Shown here piece after piece: positions 33,456 through 41,197 of a DNA stretch of 64,000 nt. Source of the DNA: Nocardioides halotolerans DSM 19273 (GTDB lineage Bacteria; Actinomycetota; Actinomycetes; Propionibacteriales; Nocardioidaceae); assembly GCF_000422805.1 (NCBI RefSeq), contig NZ_AUGT01000009.1, positions 1 through 64,000 of the forward strand, given 5' to 3'. The first letter of the stretch is position 1. Every line of letters starts with the position of its first letter. The position numbers and the translations under genes were made by a program. The notes beneath the pieces were generated by a model. That model was not told the DNA's origin. It did not search any database and was given only the letters and a program-made list of their open reading frames with translations.

Positions 33456-34024
33456 GACGCACCGCCCACGCGGCCGGGGTAGGGGTAGGCCGCCACCTGG
33501 ATCACGAAGTCCTCGGCGTCCGGCGACTCCTCGTCGGGATCCTCGGACTCGATCGCCGCCACCACGGCGTCGACCAGGGCCCTGGCCCGCCCGGGGGTCA
33601 GCTTGACGACCCAGTCGCTGAAGGTCGAGGCGTCACCCCACTCCGGCGGGACCAGTGGCAGCTCCTCGATGGCCCGCTGCAGCAGCTCGGTCATGACCAC
33701 CGCGACGGACTGGAGATAGGCCTCGGTGGTCTCGCGCGCCTCGGGGTCCTCGATGGCGCTCACCTCGGTGGTCGTCGAGCGGTGGGCGGCCTTCCACCAC
33801 CGCTCGCGGCCGTTGCCCTGCGACGGGTCGTCGACGACGAAGCCGTGCTGGGCGAGCTGGCGCAGGTGGTAGGACGTCGCACCGGTGTTGAGGCCGAGCC
33901 GGGCGGCGAGCGCCGTGGCCGTGGCCGGGCCGTCGACGCGCAGCATGCCGAGCATGCGCAACCGGGTGGGATGGGTCAGGGCCTTCAGCTGCTGCGGGCT
34001 CGGGGTGATCGAGGTGGTGTCCAC
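33452..34024 (-). CDS. ArsR-like winged-helix regulator
   Basis: A 190-residue regulator with an N-terminal HTH (about 8-75, with LKALTHPTRLRMLGML and NTGATSYHLRQLAQHGFV) and a longer C-terminal region of unknown function. No metal-binding Cys cluster is visible. GTG 34024 is preferred: TAGCGT (34037-34032) lies 7 nt upstream and TTGCAA (34060-34055) lies 17 bp before that. A dyad covers the -35, suggesting autoregulation. The MFS gene follows with a 4-nt overlap. Confidence 0.75.
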   Translation of the reverse strand: MDTTSITPSPQQLKALTHPTRLRMLGMLRVDGPATATALAARLGLNTGATSYHLRQLAQHGFVVDDPSQGNGRERWWKAAHRSTTTEVSAIEDPEARETTEAYLQSVAVVMTELLQRAIEELPLVPPEWGDASTFSDWVVKLTPGRARALVDAVVAAIESEDPDEESPDAEDFVIQVAAYPYPGRVGGAS

Positions 34025-34031
34025 GGAGGAC

Positions 34032-34070
34032 ACGCTACGACTGCAAAGGACCGTTTGCAAACAGGTCTTT
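34032..34070. promoter_or_regulatory. ArsR-type promoter and 30-bp imperfect dyad
   Basis: The minus-strand -35 TTGCAA (34060-34055) and -10 TAGCGT (34037-34032) have a 17-bp spacer. The dyad runs from GCAAAGGACC through the perfect core GTTTGCAAAC (34053-34062) to GGTCTTTGC. Occupancy would block the -35. Confidence 0.6.
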
Positions 34071-34139
34071 GCGATTGATTTCCCGCAGGGCGCTCGCGTG
34101 CCGCGACGCCGGCGTCGGGGCTCGGGGTACCGCCGCCCC

Positions 34140-35102
34140 GTGAACGAGGACGACAGCAAGGAGACCGGCGGCGAGTTCCAGCGCGACACCGACTACGTCT
34201 CCGACCGGATCACCGCCGGCGGCCGGACGCCCGAGCACGGGCCGGCCGACGTCCGGCTGTGGCCCGTCGAGCCCGGTCGTTACCGGCTCGTGGCGGCGCG
34301 CGCGTGCCCCTGGGCCAGCCGGGCGATCGTCGTGCGCGAGCTGCTCGGGCTTCAGGACGTGATCTCGCTCGGCCTGTGCGGCCCGACCCACGACGTGCGG
34401 AGCTGGACCTTCGACCTCGACCCCGGCGGCGTCGACCCCGTGCTCGGCATCGAGCGGCTCCAGCAGGCCTACTTCGCGCGCTTCCCCGCCTACGACAAGG
34501 GCATCACCGTCCCGGCCATGGTCGACGTCCCGACCGGCCAGGTGGTCACCAACGACTTCCCGTGGATCACCCACGACCTGTTCCACGAGTGGCGCGAGCA
34601 CCACCGCCCCGACGCGCCGGACCTGTGGCCGACCGACCTCCGCGAGGAGATGGAGGAGGTCATGGAGCGCGTCTACACCGAGGTCAACAACGGCGTCTAC
34701 CGCTGCGGCTTCGCCAGCTCGCAGGAGGCCTACGACGCGGCGTACGACCGGCTGTGGGTGGCACTCGACTGGCTCGAGGAGCGACTGGGCACGCGACGGT
34801 TCCTCATGGGCGAGGCGGTGACCGAGGCCGACGTCCGGTTGTTCACCACGCTGGTGCGCTTCGACGCGGTCTACCACGGCCACTTCAAGTGCAACCGCCA
34901 GAAGCTGACGGAGCTGCCGTCACTGTGGCGCTACGCGCGTGAGGTGTTCCAGCTCGCCGGCTTCGGCGACACCGTCGACTTCGACCAGATCAAGCAGCAC
35001 TACTACCTCGTGCACAGCGGCATCAACCCCACCGGGATCGTCCCGCGCGGCCCGGACCTGTCCGGCTGGACCGAGCCGGTGGCGGTGCCGGGCGGGGGGT
35101 AG
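34140..35102 (+). CDS. Glutathionyl-hydroquinone reductase-like (Xi-class GST fold) protein
   Basis: A 320-residue member of the Xi-class (YqjG/ECM4) family. The thioredoxin-like start has Cys56-Pro57-Trp58 in ACPWASR. The conserved DFPWITHDLFHEW-like region follows. The helical C-terminal domain has ADVRLFTTLVRFDAVYHGHFK. Family members reduce S-conjugated hydroquinones with a thiol; in actinobacteria mycothiol may replace glutathione. Start GTG 34140 was chosen by homology; the upstream frame is not protein-like. A 24-bp-arm hairpin begins at its stop codon. Confidence 0.8.
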   Translation: MNEDDSKETGGEFQRDTDYVSDRITAGGRTPEHGPADVRLWPVEPGRYRLVAARACPWASRAIVVRELLGLQDVISLGLCGPTHDVRSWTFDLDPGGVDPVLGIERLQQAYFARFPAYDKGITVPAMVDVPTGQVVTNDFPWITHDLFHEWREHHRPDAPDLWPTDLREEMEEVMERVYTEVNNGVYRCGFASSQEAYDAAYDRLWVALDWLEERLGTRRFLMGEAVTEADVRLFTTLVRFDAVYHGHFKCNRQKLTELPSLWRYAREVFQLAGFGDTVDFDQIKQHYYLVHSGINPTGIVPRGPDLSGWTEPVAVPGGG

Positions 35103-35158
35103 TCCGTGACGTTCGGGCCCCTGCTTGTGGACGACAGGGGCCCGTTCGTCACGGACTA
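35100..35158. terminator. Long inverted repeat starting at the stop codon
   Basis: Arms 35100-35123 and 35135-35158 (24 bp, two mismatched positions) surround an 11-nt loop. The left arm begins with the TAG stop of the GST-like gene. No T-tract follows; this is probably a terminator or RNA-end protecting structure. Confidence 0.75.
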
Positions 35159-35191
35159 CCCCGGCCCGGGGCGATGGGGAGGCACCAGCCC

Positions 35192-35204
35192 TAGCCTTGA
35201 GGCC
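35192..35204 (+). promoter_or_regulatory. Leaderless -10 box TAGCCT for the CDF gene
   Basis: TAGCCT (35192-35197) ends 7 nt before ATG 35205. Confidence 0.5.
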
Positions 35205-36119
35205 ATGGGACACGACCACGGGCACGCCGCGGGTCGCGCGCAGGACCGCGGCCGGCTGCGGATCGTGCTCGGTGTCACCGTCTGCGTGCTCGTGCTCGAG
35301 GTGGTCGGGTGGCGGGTCACCGGTTCCCTCGCGCTGCTGGCCGACGCGGGGCACCTGGCCACCGACGCAGCCGCGGTCGTGCTCGCGCTCGGGGCGTCGT
35401 ACGTCGCCACGCTGAAGGGCGGGCCGCGGTCGACGTTCGGCCTGCACCGCGCCGAGGTGCTCGCCGCGCTGGTCAACGCGGTGGTCCTGCTCGTCGTGTG
35501 CGGCTACCTGGTCTACGCCGGCGTCACCCGGCTGTCGTCGCCGGAGCACGTGGACGCCGGGCCGATGGTCGCGTTCGCAGCCGTCGGCCTGGTCGCCAAC
35601 GGCATCTCGATGGGGGTCCTGTCGCGCGCCGAGCACGGCTCGCTCAACATGCGCGGCGCCGTCAACGAGGTGCTCGCCGACCTGCTCGGGTCACTGCTCG
35701 CGGTGGTCGCCGGCGTCGTCATCTGGACCACGGGGTTCACGCGCGCCGACCCCGTCGCGACGCTGCTCATCGCCGTGCTGATCCTGCCGAGGTCGTTCGC
35801 GCTCGCGCGCGACGCGACCGTGGTGCTGCTCGAGATCGCGCCGCGCGGCATCGACCTCGACGACGTGCGCGAGCACCTCCTGGGGGTGCCCGGCGTCACC
35901 GACGTCCACGACCTGCACGCGTGGACGATCACCAGCGGCATCCCGTCACTGTCGGCCCACGTCACCGTGACCGACGCCTGCCTCGCCGAGCGCGGCGTCG
36001 GCGCCACGCTCGACGAGCTGAGCAGGTGCGTGGCCGAGCACTTCGACGTGCACCACGCGACGTTCCAGGTCGAGCCCGTCACCCACCGCGAGCACGAGGA
36101 CCTCGGCGAGGTCCACTAG
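35205..36119 (+). CDS. Cation diffusion facilitator (CDF) metal exporter
   Basis: A 304-residue CDF transporter with His-rich start (GHDHGH), six hydrophobic segments and a C-terminal metallochaperone-like domain (about 205-304). The first metal-site pair is Asp47 and Asp54 around His50 in LADAGHLATD. At the second site, the usual His-x3-Asp appears as Glu155-x3-Asp159 in NEVLAD, a change that may alter metal preference. CDF proteins export Zn, Co, Cd or Fe in exchange for protons. The gene overlaps the convergent MFS gene by 4 bp (CTAG). Confidence 0.85.
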   Translation: MGHDHGHAAGRAQDRGRLRIVLGVTVCVLVLEVVGWRVTGSLALLADAGHLATDAAAVVLALGASYVATLKGGPRSTFGLHRAEVLAALVNAVVLLVVCGYLVYAGVTRLSSPEHVDAGPMVAFAAVGLVANGISMGVLSRAEHGSLNMRGAVNEVLADLLGSLLAVVAGVVIWTTGFTRADPVATLLIAVLILPRSFALARDATVVLLEIAPRGIDLDDVREHLLGVPGVTDVHDLHAWTITSGIPSLSAHVTVTDACLAERGVGATLDELSRCVAEHFDVHHATFQVEPVTHREHEDLGEVH

Positions 36120-37390
36120 GCGACGGCGGGGACTGCTGCCGACGAGCGCACGCCGAGGACCCCGGCGGTGAGGCAGGCGAGCGCGGTCGCGAGCGAGAAC
36201 CACGGGAAGATCGCGGCCAGGCTCCACTCGGTGGCCGCCCACCCGGCCAGGATCGTGGGCACCGCCATCGCGCTGTAGGCGAGCAGGTAGAACGCCGACA
36301 TCACCTCGCCGCGGTGCCCGGCGGGCACCGCCTGGCCCAGGTGGCGCAGGGAGCCGCCGAACGCGAGCCCGAACGTCAGCCCCATGAACACCGCGGCGCC
36401 GAGCACGACCGAGGCGTGGCCGGTGTCGAGAGCCGCCACGCTCAGCAGCAGGGCGGCGGCGGTGCCGAAGTCGCCGACGACCGCGGCGCGCCGGGCCGCG
36501 ATCCGGCCGCCGAACCACTGGCTCACCGCGGCCGAGCCCGCCATCGAGGCGACGACGACCCCGCCGAAGACCAGGCTGTGGATGTGGGTCGACTGGCCGG
36601 CGAAGCTCGGGAACAGCGACAGGTAGACACCGAGCACCGACCACGACGCCATCACGCCCAGCACGGCGAAGCGGAAGTCCGCGCTCACCGACGACGGCAC
36701 CGACGGCCGGGCGATGCGCAGCGGCGTGCTGCCGCGCGCGGCGTGCGGCTCGGCCATCGCCAGGACCCCGAGCAGCAGGGCGAGCACAAGCGCGGCGACG
36801 ACGGCGTACGGCGTCACGAGCGGGTCGGGCCCGAACTGCGCGAGCAGGGCGGCGCCGAGGATCGTCGCGGCGATGCCGACGTTGAACACCACGCCGGTCA
36901 GGTGGCCGGTGCGCGCTCCGTGCTCGGGTCGCAGGTCCAGCAGCGCGGCGCTGCCGACCACAACGGCGGTGCCGACCGCGGCGCCGTGGATCGTCCGGCC
37001 GACGAAGAGCGCGGGCAGCCCCGAGGCGGTCATGAACGCCACGAGCCCGACGAGCATCCCGACCGCCGCACCCACGAGCAGCGGCTTGCGACCGAAGCGG
37101 TCGGAGACCTGGCCAGCGACCAGCACCGCGCCGAGCGCGCCGAGGACGTAGGCCGCGAACACCAGGGTCGTGGTGATCGGGGCGAGGCCCCAGCGCTCGG
37201 CGTACAGGCCGTAGAGCGGTGCTGGTGCGCTCGAGACGCCGAGGGAGACCGCGAGGAGGGTGATGAGCAGCGGGTAGGCCCACGTCTGCCCGGAGGTCTC
37301 GGACGCCCGCGACGTGGTCGCGGTGCCGGCTCGGGTGGCGGGGGCCTGGCTGGCGAATCGGCTGGCGAGCTGGCTGGTGACGGTGCTCAT
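36116..37390 (-). CDS. MFS transporter
   Basis: A 424-residue transporter with about 12 hydrophobic segments, the GQVSDRFGRKPLLV loop typical of MFS and a polar N-terminus. ATG 37390 follows AGGAGG. It is divergent from a small ArsR regulator gene with two operators in between (37410-37427, 37447-37464), so the pump is probably derepressed by a ligand sensed by that regulator. The substrate is unknown. Confidence 0.85.
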   Translation of the reverse strand: MSTVTSQLASRFASQAPATRAGTATTSRASETSGQTWAYPLLITLLAVSLGVSSAPAPLYGLYAERWGLAPITTTLVFAAYVLGALGAVLVAGQVSDRFGRKPLLVGAAVGMLVGLVAFMTASGLPALFVGRTIHGAAVGTAVVVGSAALLDLRPEHGARTGHLTGVVFNVGIAATILGAALLAQFGPDPLVTPYAVVAALVLALLLGVLAMAEPHAARGSTPLRIARPSVPSSVSADFRFAVLGVMASWSVLGVYLSLFPSFAGQSTHIHSLVFGGVVVASMAGSAAVSQWFGGRIAARRAAVVGDFGTAAALLLSVAALDTGHASVVLGAAVFMGLTFGLAFGGSLRHLGQAVPAGHRGEVMSAFYLLAYSAMAVPTILAGWAATEWSLAAIFPWFSLATALACLTAGVLGVRSSAAVPAVA

Positions 37391-37409
37391 GGTTCCTCCT
37401 GCGTGCTAA

Positions 37410-37464
37410 GTTCGAAGTGCATCGAACCTGTGCCACAGTACGCTCGGTTCGATGGATGTCGAAC
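37410..37464. promoter_or_regulatory. Paired ArsR operators GTTCGA-N6-TCGAAC
   Basis: Site 1 is 37410-37427 and site 2 is 37447-37464, with centres 37 bp apart. A minus-strand promoter for the MFS gene has -35 TTCGAC (37463-37458), 17-bp spacer and -10 TACTGT (37440-37435). Site 2 covers the -35 and site 1 the start region. Confidence 0.75.
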
Positions 37465-37517
37465 TTGTTTTCCGGTGATCCCCGCCACAGCGATCCCGGA
37501 GGAGGAGAGGAGAGGGC

Positions 37518-37850
37518 GTGGAGCAGCTGCCCGCTATCAGCCCGATGGGCACCCTGCGCGAGGTGCTGGAGGCGCTGTCCGACCCGGTGCGCCTCGAGAT
37601 GGTGCGCCGGCTCGCCGCCGAGGGCGCGCCGGTCGCCTGCGCCGACCTCTACGACTCCGTCAGCAAGTCCACCGCTAGCCACCACTTCAAGGTGCTGCGC
37701 GAGGCCGGCGTGACCGAGCGCCTCACGGTCGGCGGCCAGACCCACCAGCGCCTGCGGCTGGCCGACCTCGAAGAGGCGTTCCCGGGCGTGGTCACCTCGA
37801 TCGTCGCGTCGAGCGACGCGAGCGGCGCCGCCGCGCCGGCTACGCGCTGA
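37518..37850 (+). CDS. ArsR-family regulator
   Basis: A 110-residue winged-helix repressor with LSDPVRLEMVRRLAAEG and the recognition helix in SKSTASHHFKVLREAGVT. Cys residues are too few for the classical ArsR arsenic site (one Cys, in VACADL), so an organic effector is likelier. GTG 37518 follows a purine-rich GGAGGAGAGGAGA stretch. It is divergent from the MFS gene and its operators lie in between. Its 3' end overlaps arcC by 11 bp, tail to tail. Confidence 0.85.
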   Translation: MEQLPAISPMGTLREVLEALSDPVRLEMVRRLAAEGAPVACADLYDSVSKSTASHHFKVLREAGVTERLTVGGQTHQRLRLADLEEAFPGVVTSIVASSDASGAAAPATR

Positions 37851-38805
37851 GCGACCGCGGCCGCACCGACCGCCGAGCGGCCCCGCCGTCGAAGTGCCCG
37901 TCCGGCGTGATGATCGTCCCGGCCTGGCCGTGCAGGATCGCGGCGGCGTCGTCCAGCGAGCCGATGGCCGCGACACCGCCGGTGAGCTCGACGAAGCGGC
38001 ACACCGCATCGACCTTCGGCCCCATCGACCCCGCCGGTGGCTCGAGGGCCCTGAGTCCGGCGGGCGTCGCGGCGCGCACCGGCCGCTGCTCCGGGGTGCC
38101 GAAGCCCTCCATGACCGCCGGGACGTCGGTGAGCACCATGAGCACGTCGGCGTCCAGCGCCTCGGCCAGCACGGCGCTGGTGAGGTCCTTGTCGACGACG
38201 GCCTCGACGCCGCGCAACCGGCCCGCGGGGTCGCGGATGACGGGGACTCCGCCGCCGCCGGCGCACACGACCACCGCGCCGCTCTCCAGGAGCAGCCGGA
38301 TCAGCCGCGTCTCGACCACGCGCTGCGGGCGGGGTGACCCGACGACCCGGCGCCAGCCGGCGCCGTCCGGCTTGACCACCCAGCCCCGCTCCGCCGCCAG
38401 CCGGGTGGCCTCGTCCTGCGTGTAGACCTCACCGACGAACTTCGTGGGGTCGTCGAACGCGGGGTCGGCGGCCTCGACCAGCGTCTGGTTGATGATCGCG
38501 GCGACCTGGCGGTGGGGCAGGTTGTTCTGCATCGCCTGCAGCAGCCAGTAGCCGATCATGCCCTGGGTCTGGGCGCCCAGCACGTCGAACGGGTACGGCG
38601 TGCTCAGGTGCGGGTCGGAGGCGCTCTGCAGCGCCAGCACACCGACCTGCGGGCCGTTGCCGTGCGTGACCACGAGCTCGTGCTCGTGCGCGATGGGCGC
38701 GAGCGCGGCGACCGCGCGGGCGACGTTGGCCTCCTGGACCTCGGCGTCCGGCTTCTGGCCGCGCTGCAGCAGGGCGTTGCCGCCCAGCGCGACGACGACG
38801 CGCAC
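37840..38805 (-). CDS. arcC: Carbamate kinase
   Basis: A 321-residue amino-acid-kinase-fold enzyme that converts carbamoyl phosphate and ADP to ATP, ammonia and CO2, the energy-yielding last step of the arginine deiminase pathway. The N-terminal motif is VVALGGNALLQRG, then THGNGPQVG and VVCAGGGGVPV. GTG 38805 is 1 nt after the arcB stop codon, so it is translationally coupled. It is last in the arcABC operon. Confidence 0.95.
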   Translation of the reverse strand: MRVVVALGGNALLQRGQKPDAEVQEANVARAVAALAPIAHEHELVVTHGNGPQVGVLALQSASDPHLSTPYPFDVLGAQTQGMIGYWLLQAMQNNLPHRQVAAIINQTLVEAADPAFDDPTKFVGEVYTQDEATRLAAERGWVVKPDGAGWRRVVGSPRPQRVVETRLIRLLLESGAVVVCAGGGGVPVIRDPAGRLRGVEAVVDKDLTSAVLAEALDADVLMVLTDVPAVMEGFGTPEQRPVRAATPAGLRALEPPAGSMGPKVDAVCRFVELTGGVAAIGSLDDAAAILHGQAGTIITPDGHFDGGAARRSVRPRSLSA

Positions 38806-38806
38806 C

Positions 38807-39808
38807 TCAGGCGCCCAGGGTGGCGACGAGCACGGCCTTGATGGTGTGCATGCGGTTCTCGGCCTGGTCGAAGACGATCGAGTGCGGTGACTCGAAGACC
38901 TCGTCGGTGACCTCGAGGGCATCCATCCCAGTCCTCTGGAACAGGTCCTCCCCGACCTTCGTGTGGCGGTCGTGGAAGGCCGGCAGGCAGTGCATGAACT
39001 TGACCGTGGGGTTCCCGGTCGCCTTCACCACGCTCATGTTCACCTGGTACGGCGCGAGCAGCTCGATGCGCTGGTCCCACGTCTCGGCGGGCTCGCCCAT
39101 CGACACCCAGACGTCGGTGTAGAGGAAGTCCACGCCGCGCACACCCTCCTCGAGGTCCTCGGTGTGCGTGATCCGGGCGCCCGTCGCGGTGGCGATCTCG
39201 AGCGCCTTCGTGATCACGTCGGCGTGGTTCCAGAGCGACCTCGGCGCCACGATGCGGACGTCCATCCCCATCATCGCGCCCGCGACCAGGAGCGAGTTGC
39301 CGACGTTGTTGCGGGCGTCGCCGAGGTAGGCGAACGCGATCTCGCCGTCGTGCTTGTCGCAGTGCTCGCGCATCGTCAGCATGTCGCAGAGCATCTGGGT
39401 CGGGTGCCACTCGTCGGTCAGCCCGTTCCACACCGGCACGCCGGCGTGCTCCGCGAGCGTCTCGACGTTGGCCTGTGCGGATCCGCGGTACTCGATGCCG
39501 TCGTACATCCGGCCGAGCACGCGCGCGGTGTCCGCCATCGACTCCTTGTGGCCGATCTGCGACCCGCTCGGGTCGAGGTAGGTCACCCGGGCGCCCTGGT
39601 CGAACGCCGCGACCTCGAAGGCACACCGGGTGCGGGTCGAGGTCTTCTCGAAGATCAGCGCGATGTTCTTGCCGGTCAGCCGCGGCTGCTCGGAGCCGGC
39701 GTACTTCGCCGCCTTGAGGTCGGCGGCGAGGTCGAGGAGGAAGCGCCACTCCTTCGGGGAGAAGTCGAGCTCCTTGACGAAGCTGCGGTTGCGCAGGTTG
39801 AAGGCCAT
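38807..39808 (-). CDS. arcB: Catabolic ornithine carbamoyltransferase
   Basis: A 333-residue enzyme running phosphorolysis of citrulline to ornithine and carbamoyl phosphate. Carbamoyl-phosphate motif is STRTRCAFE, followed by [12 protein letters not shown] and the Cys-containing MHCLPAFHD. The long N-terminus and the position between arcA and arcC mark it as catabolic rather than biosynthetic ArgF. ATG 39808 starts 5 nt after the arcA stop. Confidence 0.95.
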   Translation of the reverse strand: MAFNLRNRSFVKELDFSPKEWRFLLDLAADLKAAKYAGSEQPRLTGKNIALIFEKTSTRTRCAFEVAAFDQGARVTYLDPSGSQIGHKESMADTARVLGRMYDGIEYRGSAQANVETLAEHAGVPVWNGLTDEWHPTQMLCDMLTMREHCDKHDGEIAFAYLGDARNNVGNSLLVAGAMMGMDVRIVAPRSLWNHADVITKALEIATATGARITHTEDLEEGVRGVDFLYTDVWVSMGEPAETWDQRIELLAPYQVNMSVVKATGNPTVKFMHCLPAFHDRHTKVGEDLFQRTGMDALEVTDEVFESPHSIVFDQAENRMHTIKAVLVATLGA

Positions 39809-39813
39809 GCCGG

Positions 39814-41037
39814 TCAGATCCCTTCTCGCTCGATCGGGCAGGTCATGCACCGCGGACCGCCGCGGCCCCGTCCGAGCTCGTTGCCCTGGATGGTGATCAC
39901 CTCGACGCCGTTCCGGCGGAGGTAGGTGTTGGTGGTGACGTTGCGCTCGTAGGCCACGACGACGCCGGGCCGCACGGCGAGCACGTTGCAGCCGTCGTCC
40001 CACTGCTCACGCTCGGCCGCGTGCACGTCCTGGGTGGCGGTGAGGACCTTGATCGACGACAGCCCGAGGGCGGCGGCGATCGCGTCGTGCATCCGCTCGG
40101 CCGGGTGGGGCGTGACCTTGAGCTCCTTCTCGGTGTCGCCCGGCTCGATCGTGTACGACGGCAGCATCCCGAGGCCGACGTACTTGGTGAAGGTCTCCTC
40201 GTCGACCATGGTCATCACGGTGTCGAGGTGCATGAACGCGCGCTTCTGCGGCATCGACAGCGCCACGATCCGCTGTGCGCTGCCGGCGTCGAAGAGCCGG
40301 CGCGCGAGCCGCTCGACCCCCTGCGGGGTGGTGCGCTCGCTCATGCCGACGAGCACGGAGCCGCGACCGAGGACGAGCATGTCGCCGCCCTCGGTCGTCG
40401 CCATCCCGCTCGCGGATCCGTCGGACCAGCGGCGGAAGTCGGCATCGGCGAAGGCGGGGTGCCAGCGGTAGATCGCCTCGTAGTGGATCGTCTCGCGCAT
40501 CCGGGCGCGCTTGCGCATCGAGTTGACCGACACCCCGTCGAAGATCCAGGCGGAGGTGTCGCGCGTGAACAGGTGGTTGGGCAGCGGGGGCAGCAGCAGG
40601 TCGTCGAGCGCGAGCGCTTGGACGACCACCGACGCGGGCTCGGGCGCCCGCTCGAGCAGCTCGCGCTTGGTCATGCCGCCGATGAGGTAGGTCGCGAGGT
40701 CGTCGTCGGGGAGACCGCTGAAGACGGCGTGGAGGGCATCGAGGGCCATCGGGCCGTAGACGCGCTCGTCGAAGGTCTTGTCGAGGACGTACTGGCGCGC
40801 CTCGGGGATGGTGACGGTCTCGGCGAGCAGCTCGTGCAGCAGGTGCACGCGCACGCCCTGGTCGCGCAGCGTCTCGGCGAACGCGTCGTGCTCCTGCTTC
40901 GCGTGCTTGACCCAGAGCACGTCGTCGAAGAGGTACTCGTCGTGGTTGGTCGGCGTGAGCCGCTTCAGCTCGAGATCGGGCCGGTGGAGGATCGCCTGCC
41001 GCAGGCGGCCGACCTCCGAGTCCACGTGCAGTGTCAT
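39814..41037 (-). CDS. arcA: Arginine deiminase
   Basis: A 407-residue enzyme hydrolysing arginine to citrulline and ammonia. Landmarks are LVFDD-like [14 protein letters not shown], the His/Asp segment [12 protein letters not shown], and the nucleophile Cys397 in RCMTCP. ATG 41037 has AGGAAA in front. It is first in an operon with arcB and arcC, divergent from a YfcC-type transporter gene. Known arc operons respond to arginine, oxygen or stress; here no ArgR-type box is evident, but a 9-bp inverted repeat (41112-41137) lies in the gap. Confidence 0.95.
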   Translation of the reverse strand: MTLHVDSEVGRLRQAILHRPDLELKRLTPTNHDEYLFDDVLWVKHAKQEHDAFAETLRDQGVRVHLLHELLAETVTIPEARQYVLDKTFDERVYGPMALDALHAVFSGLPDDDLATYLIGGMTKRELLERAPEPASVVVQALALDDLLLPPLPNHLFTRDTSAWIFDGVSVNSMRKRARMRETIHYEAIYRWHPAFADADFRRWSDGSASGMATTEGGDMLVLGRGSVLVGMSERTTPQGVERLARRLFDAGSAQRIVALSMPQKRAFMHLDTVMTMVDEETFTKYVGLGMLPSYTIEPGDTEKELKVTPHPAERMHDAIAAALGLSSIKVLTATQDVHAAEREQWDDGCNVLAVRPGVVVAYERNVTTNTYLRRNGVEVITIQGNELGRGRGGPRCMTCPIEREGI

Positions 41038-41111
41038 GTTTCCTCGCTCTGTTCGGAGTTGGCTCCAGCCTTGCCCCGCTGCCCGGCGCAGCGGAGGGCC
41101 GAAGGTCCTCC

Positions 41112-41137
41112 CGAGAGGTGGCTCGGGGCACCTCTCG
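41112..41137. promoter_or_regulatory. Inverted repeat between arcA and the antiporter gene
   Basis: CGAGAGGTG (41112-41120) pairs with CACCTCTCG (41129-41137) over an 8-nt loop. It is a candidate operator or leader hairpin for one or both divergent units. Confidence 0.5.
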
Positions 41138-41197
41138 CGGCACCCCGCAACTGGTTGCTTGGAAGCAGCAGAACCAACTCGTCAGAAGGGGGCCGTC

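Noticed and set aside
41038..41197. ArgR-type box between arcA and the antiporter gene
   Set aside because: No TGCATA-type or similar ArgR dyad was seen; only the inverted repeat at 41112-41137 is recorded.
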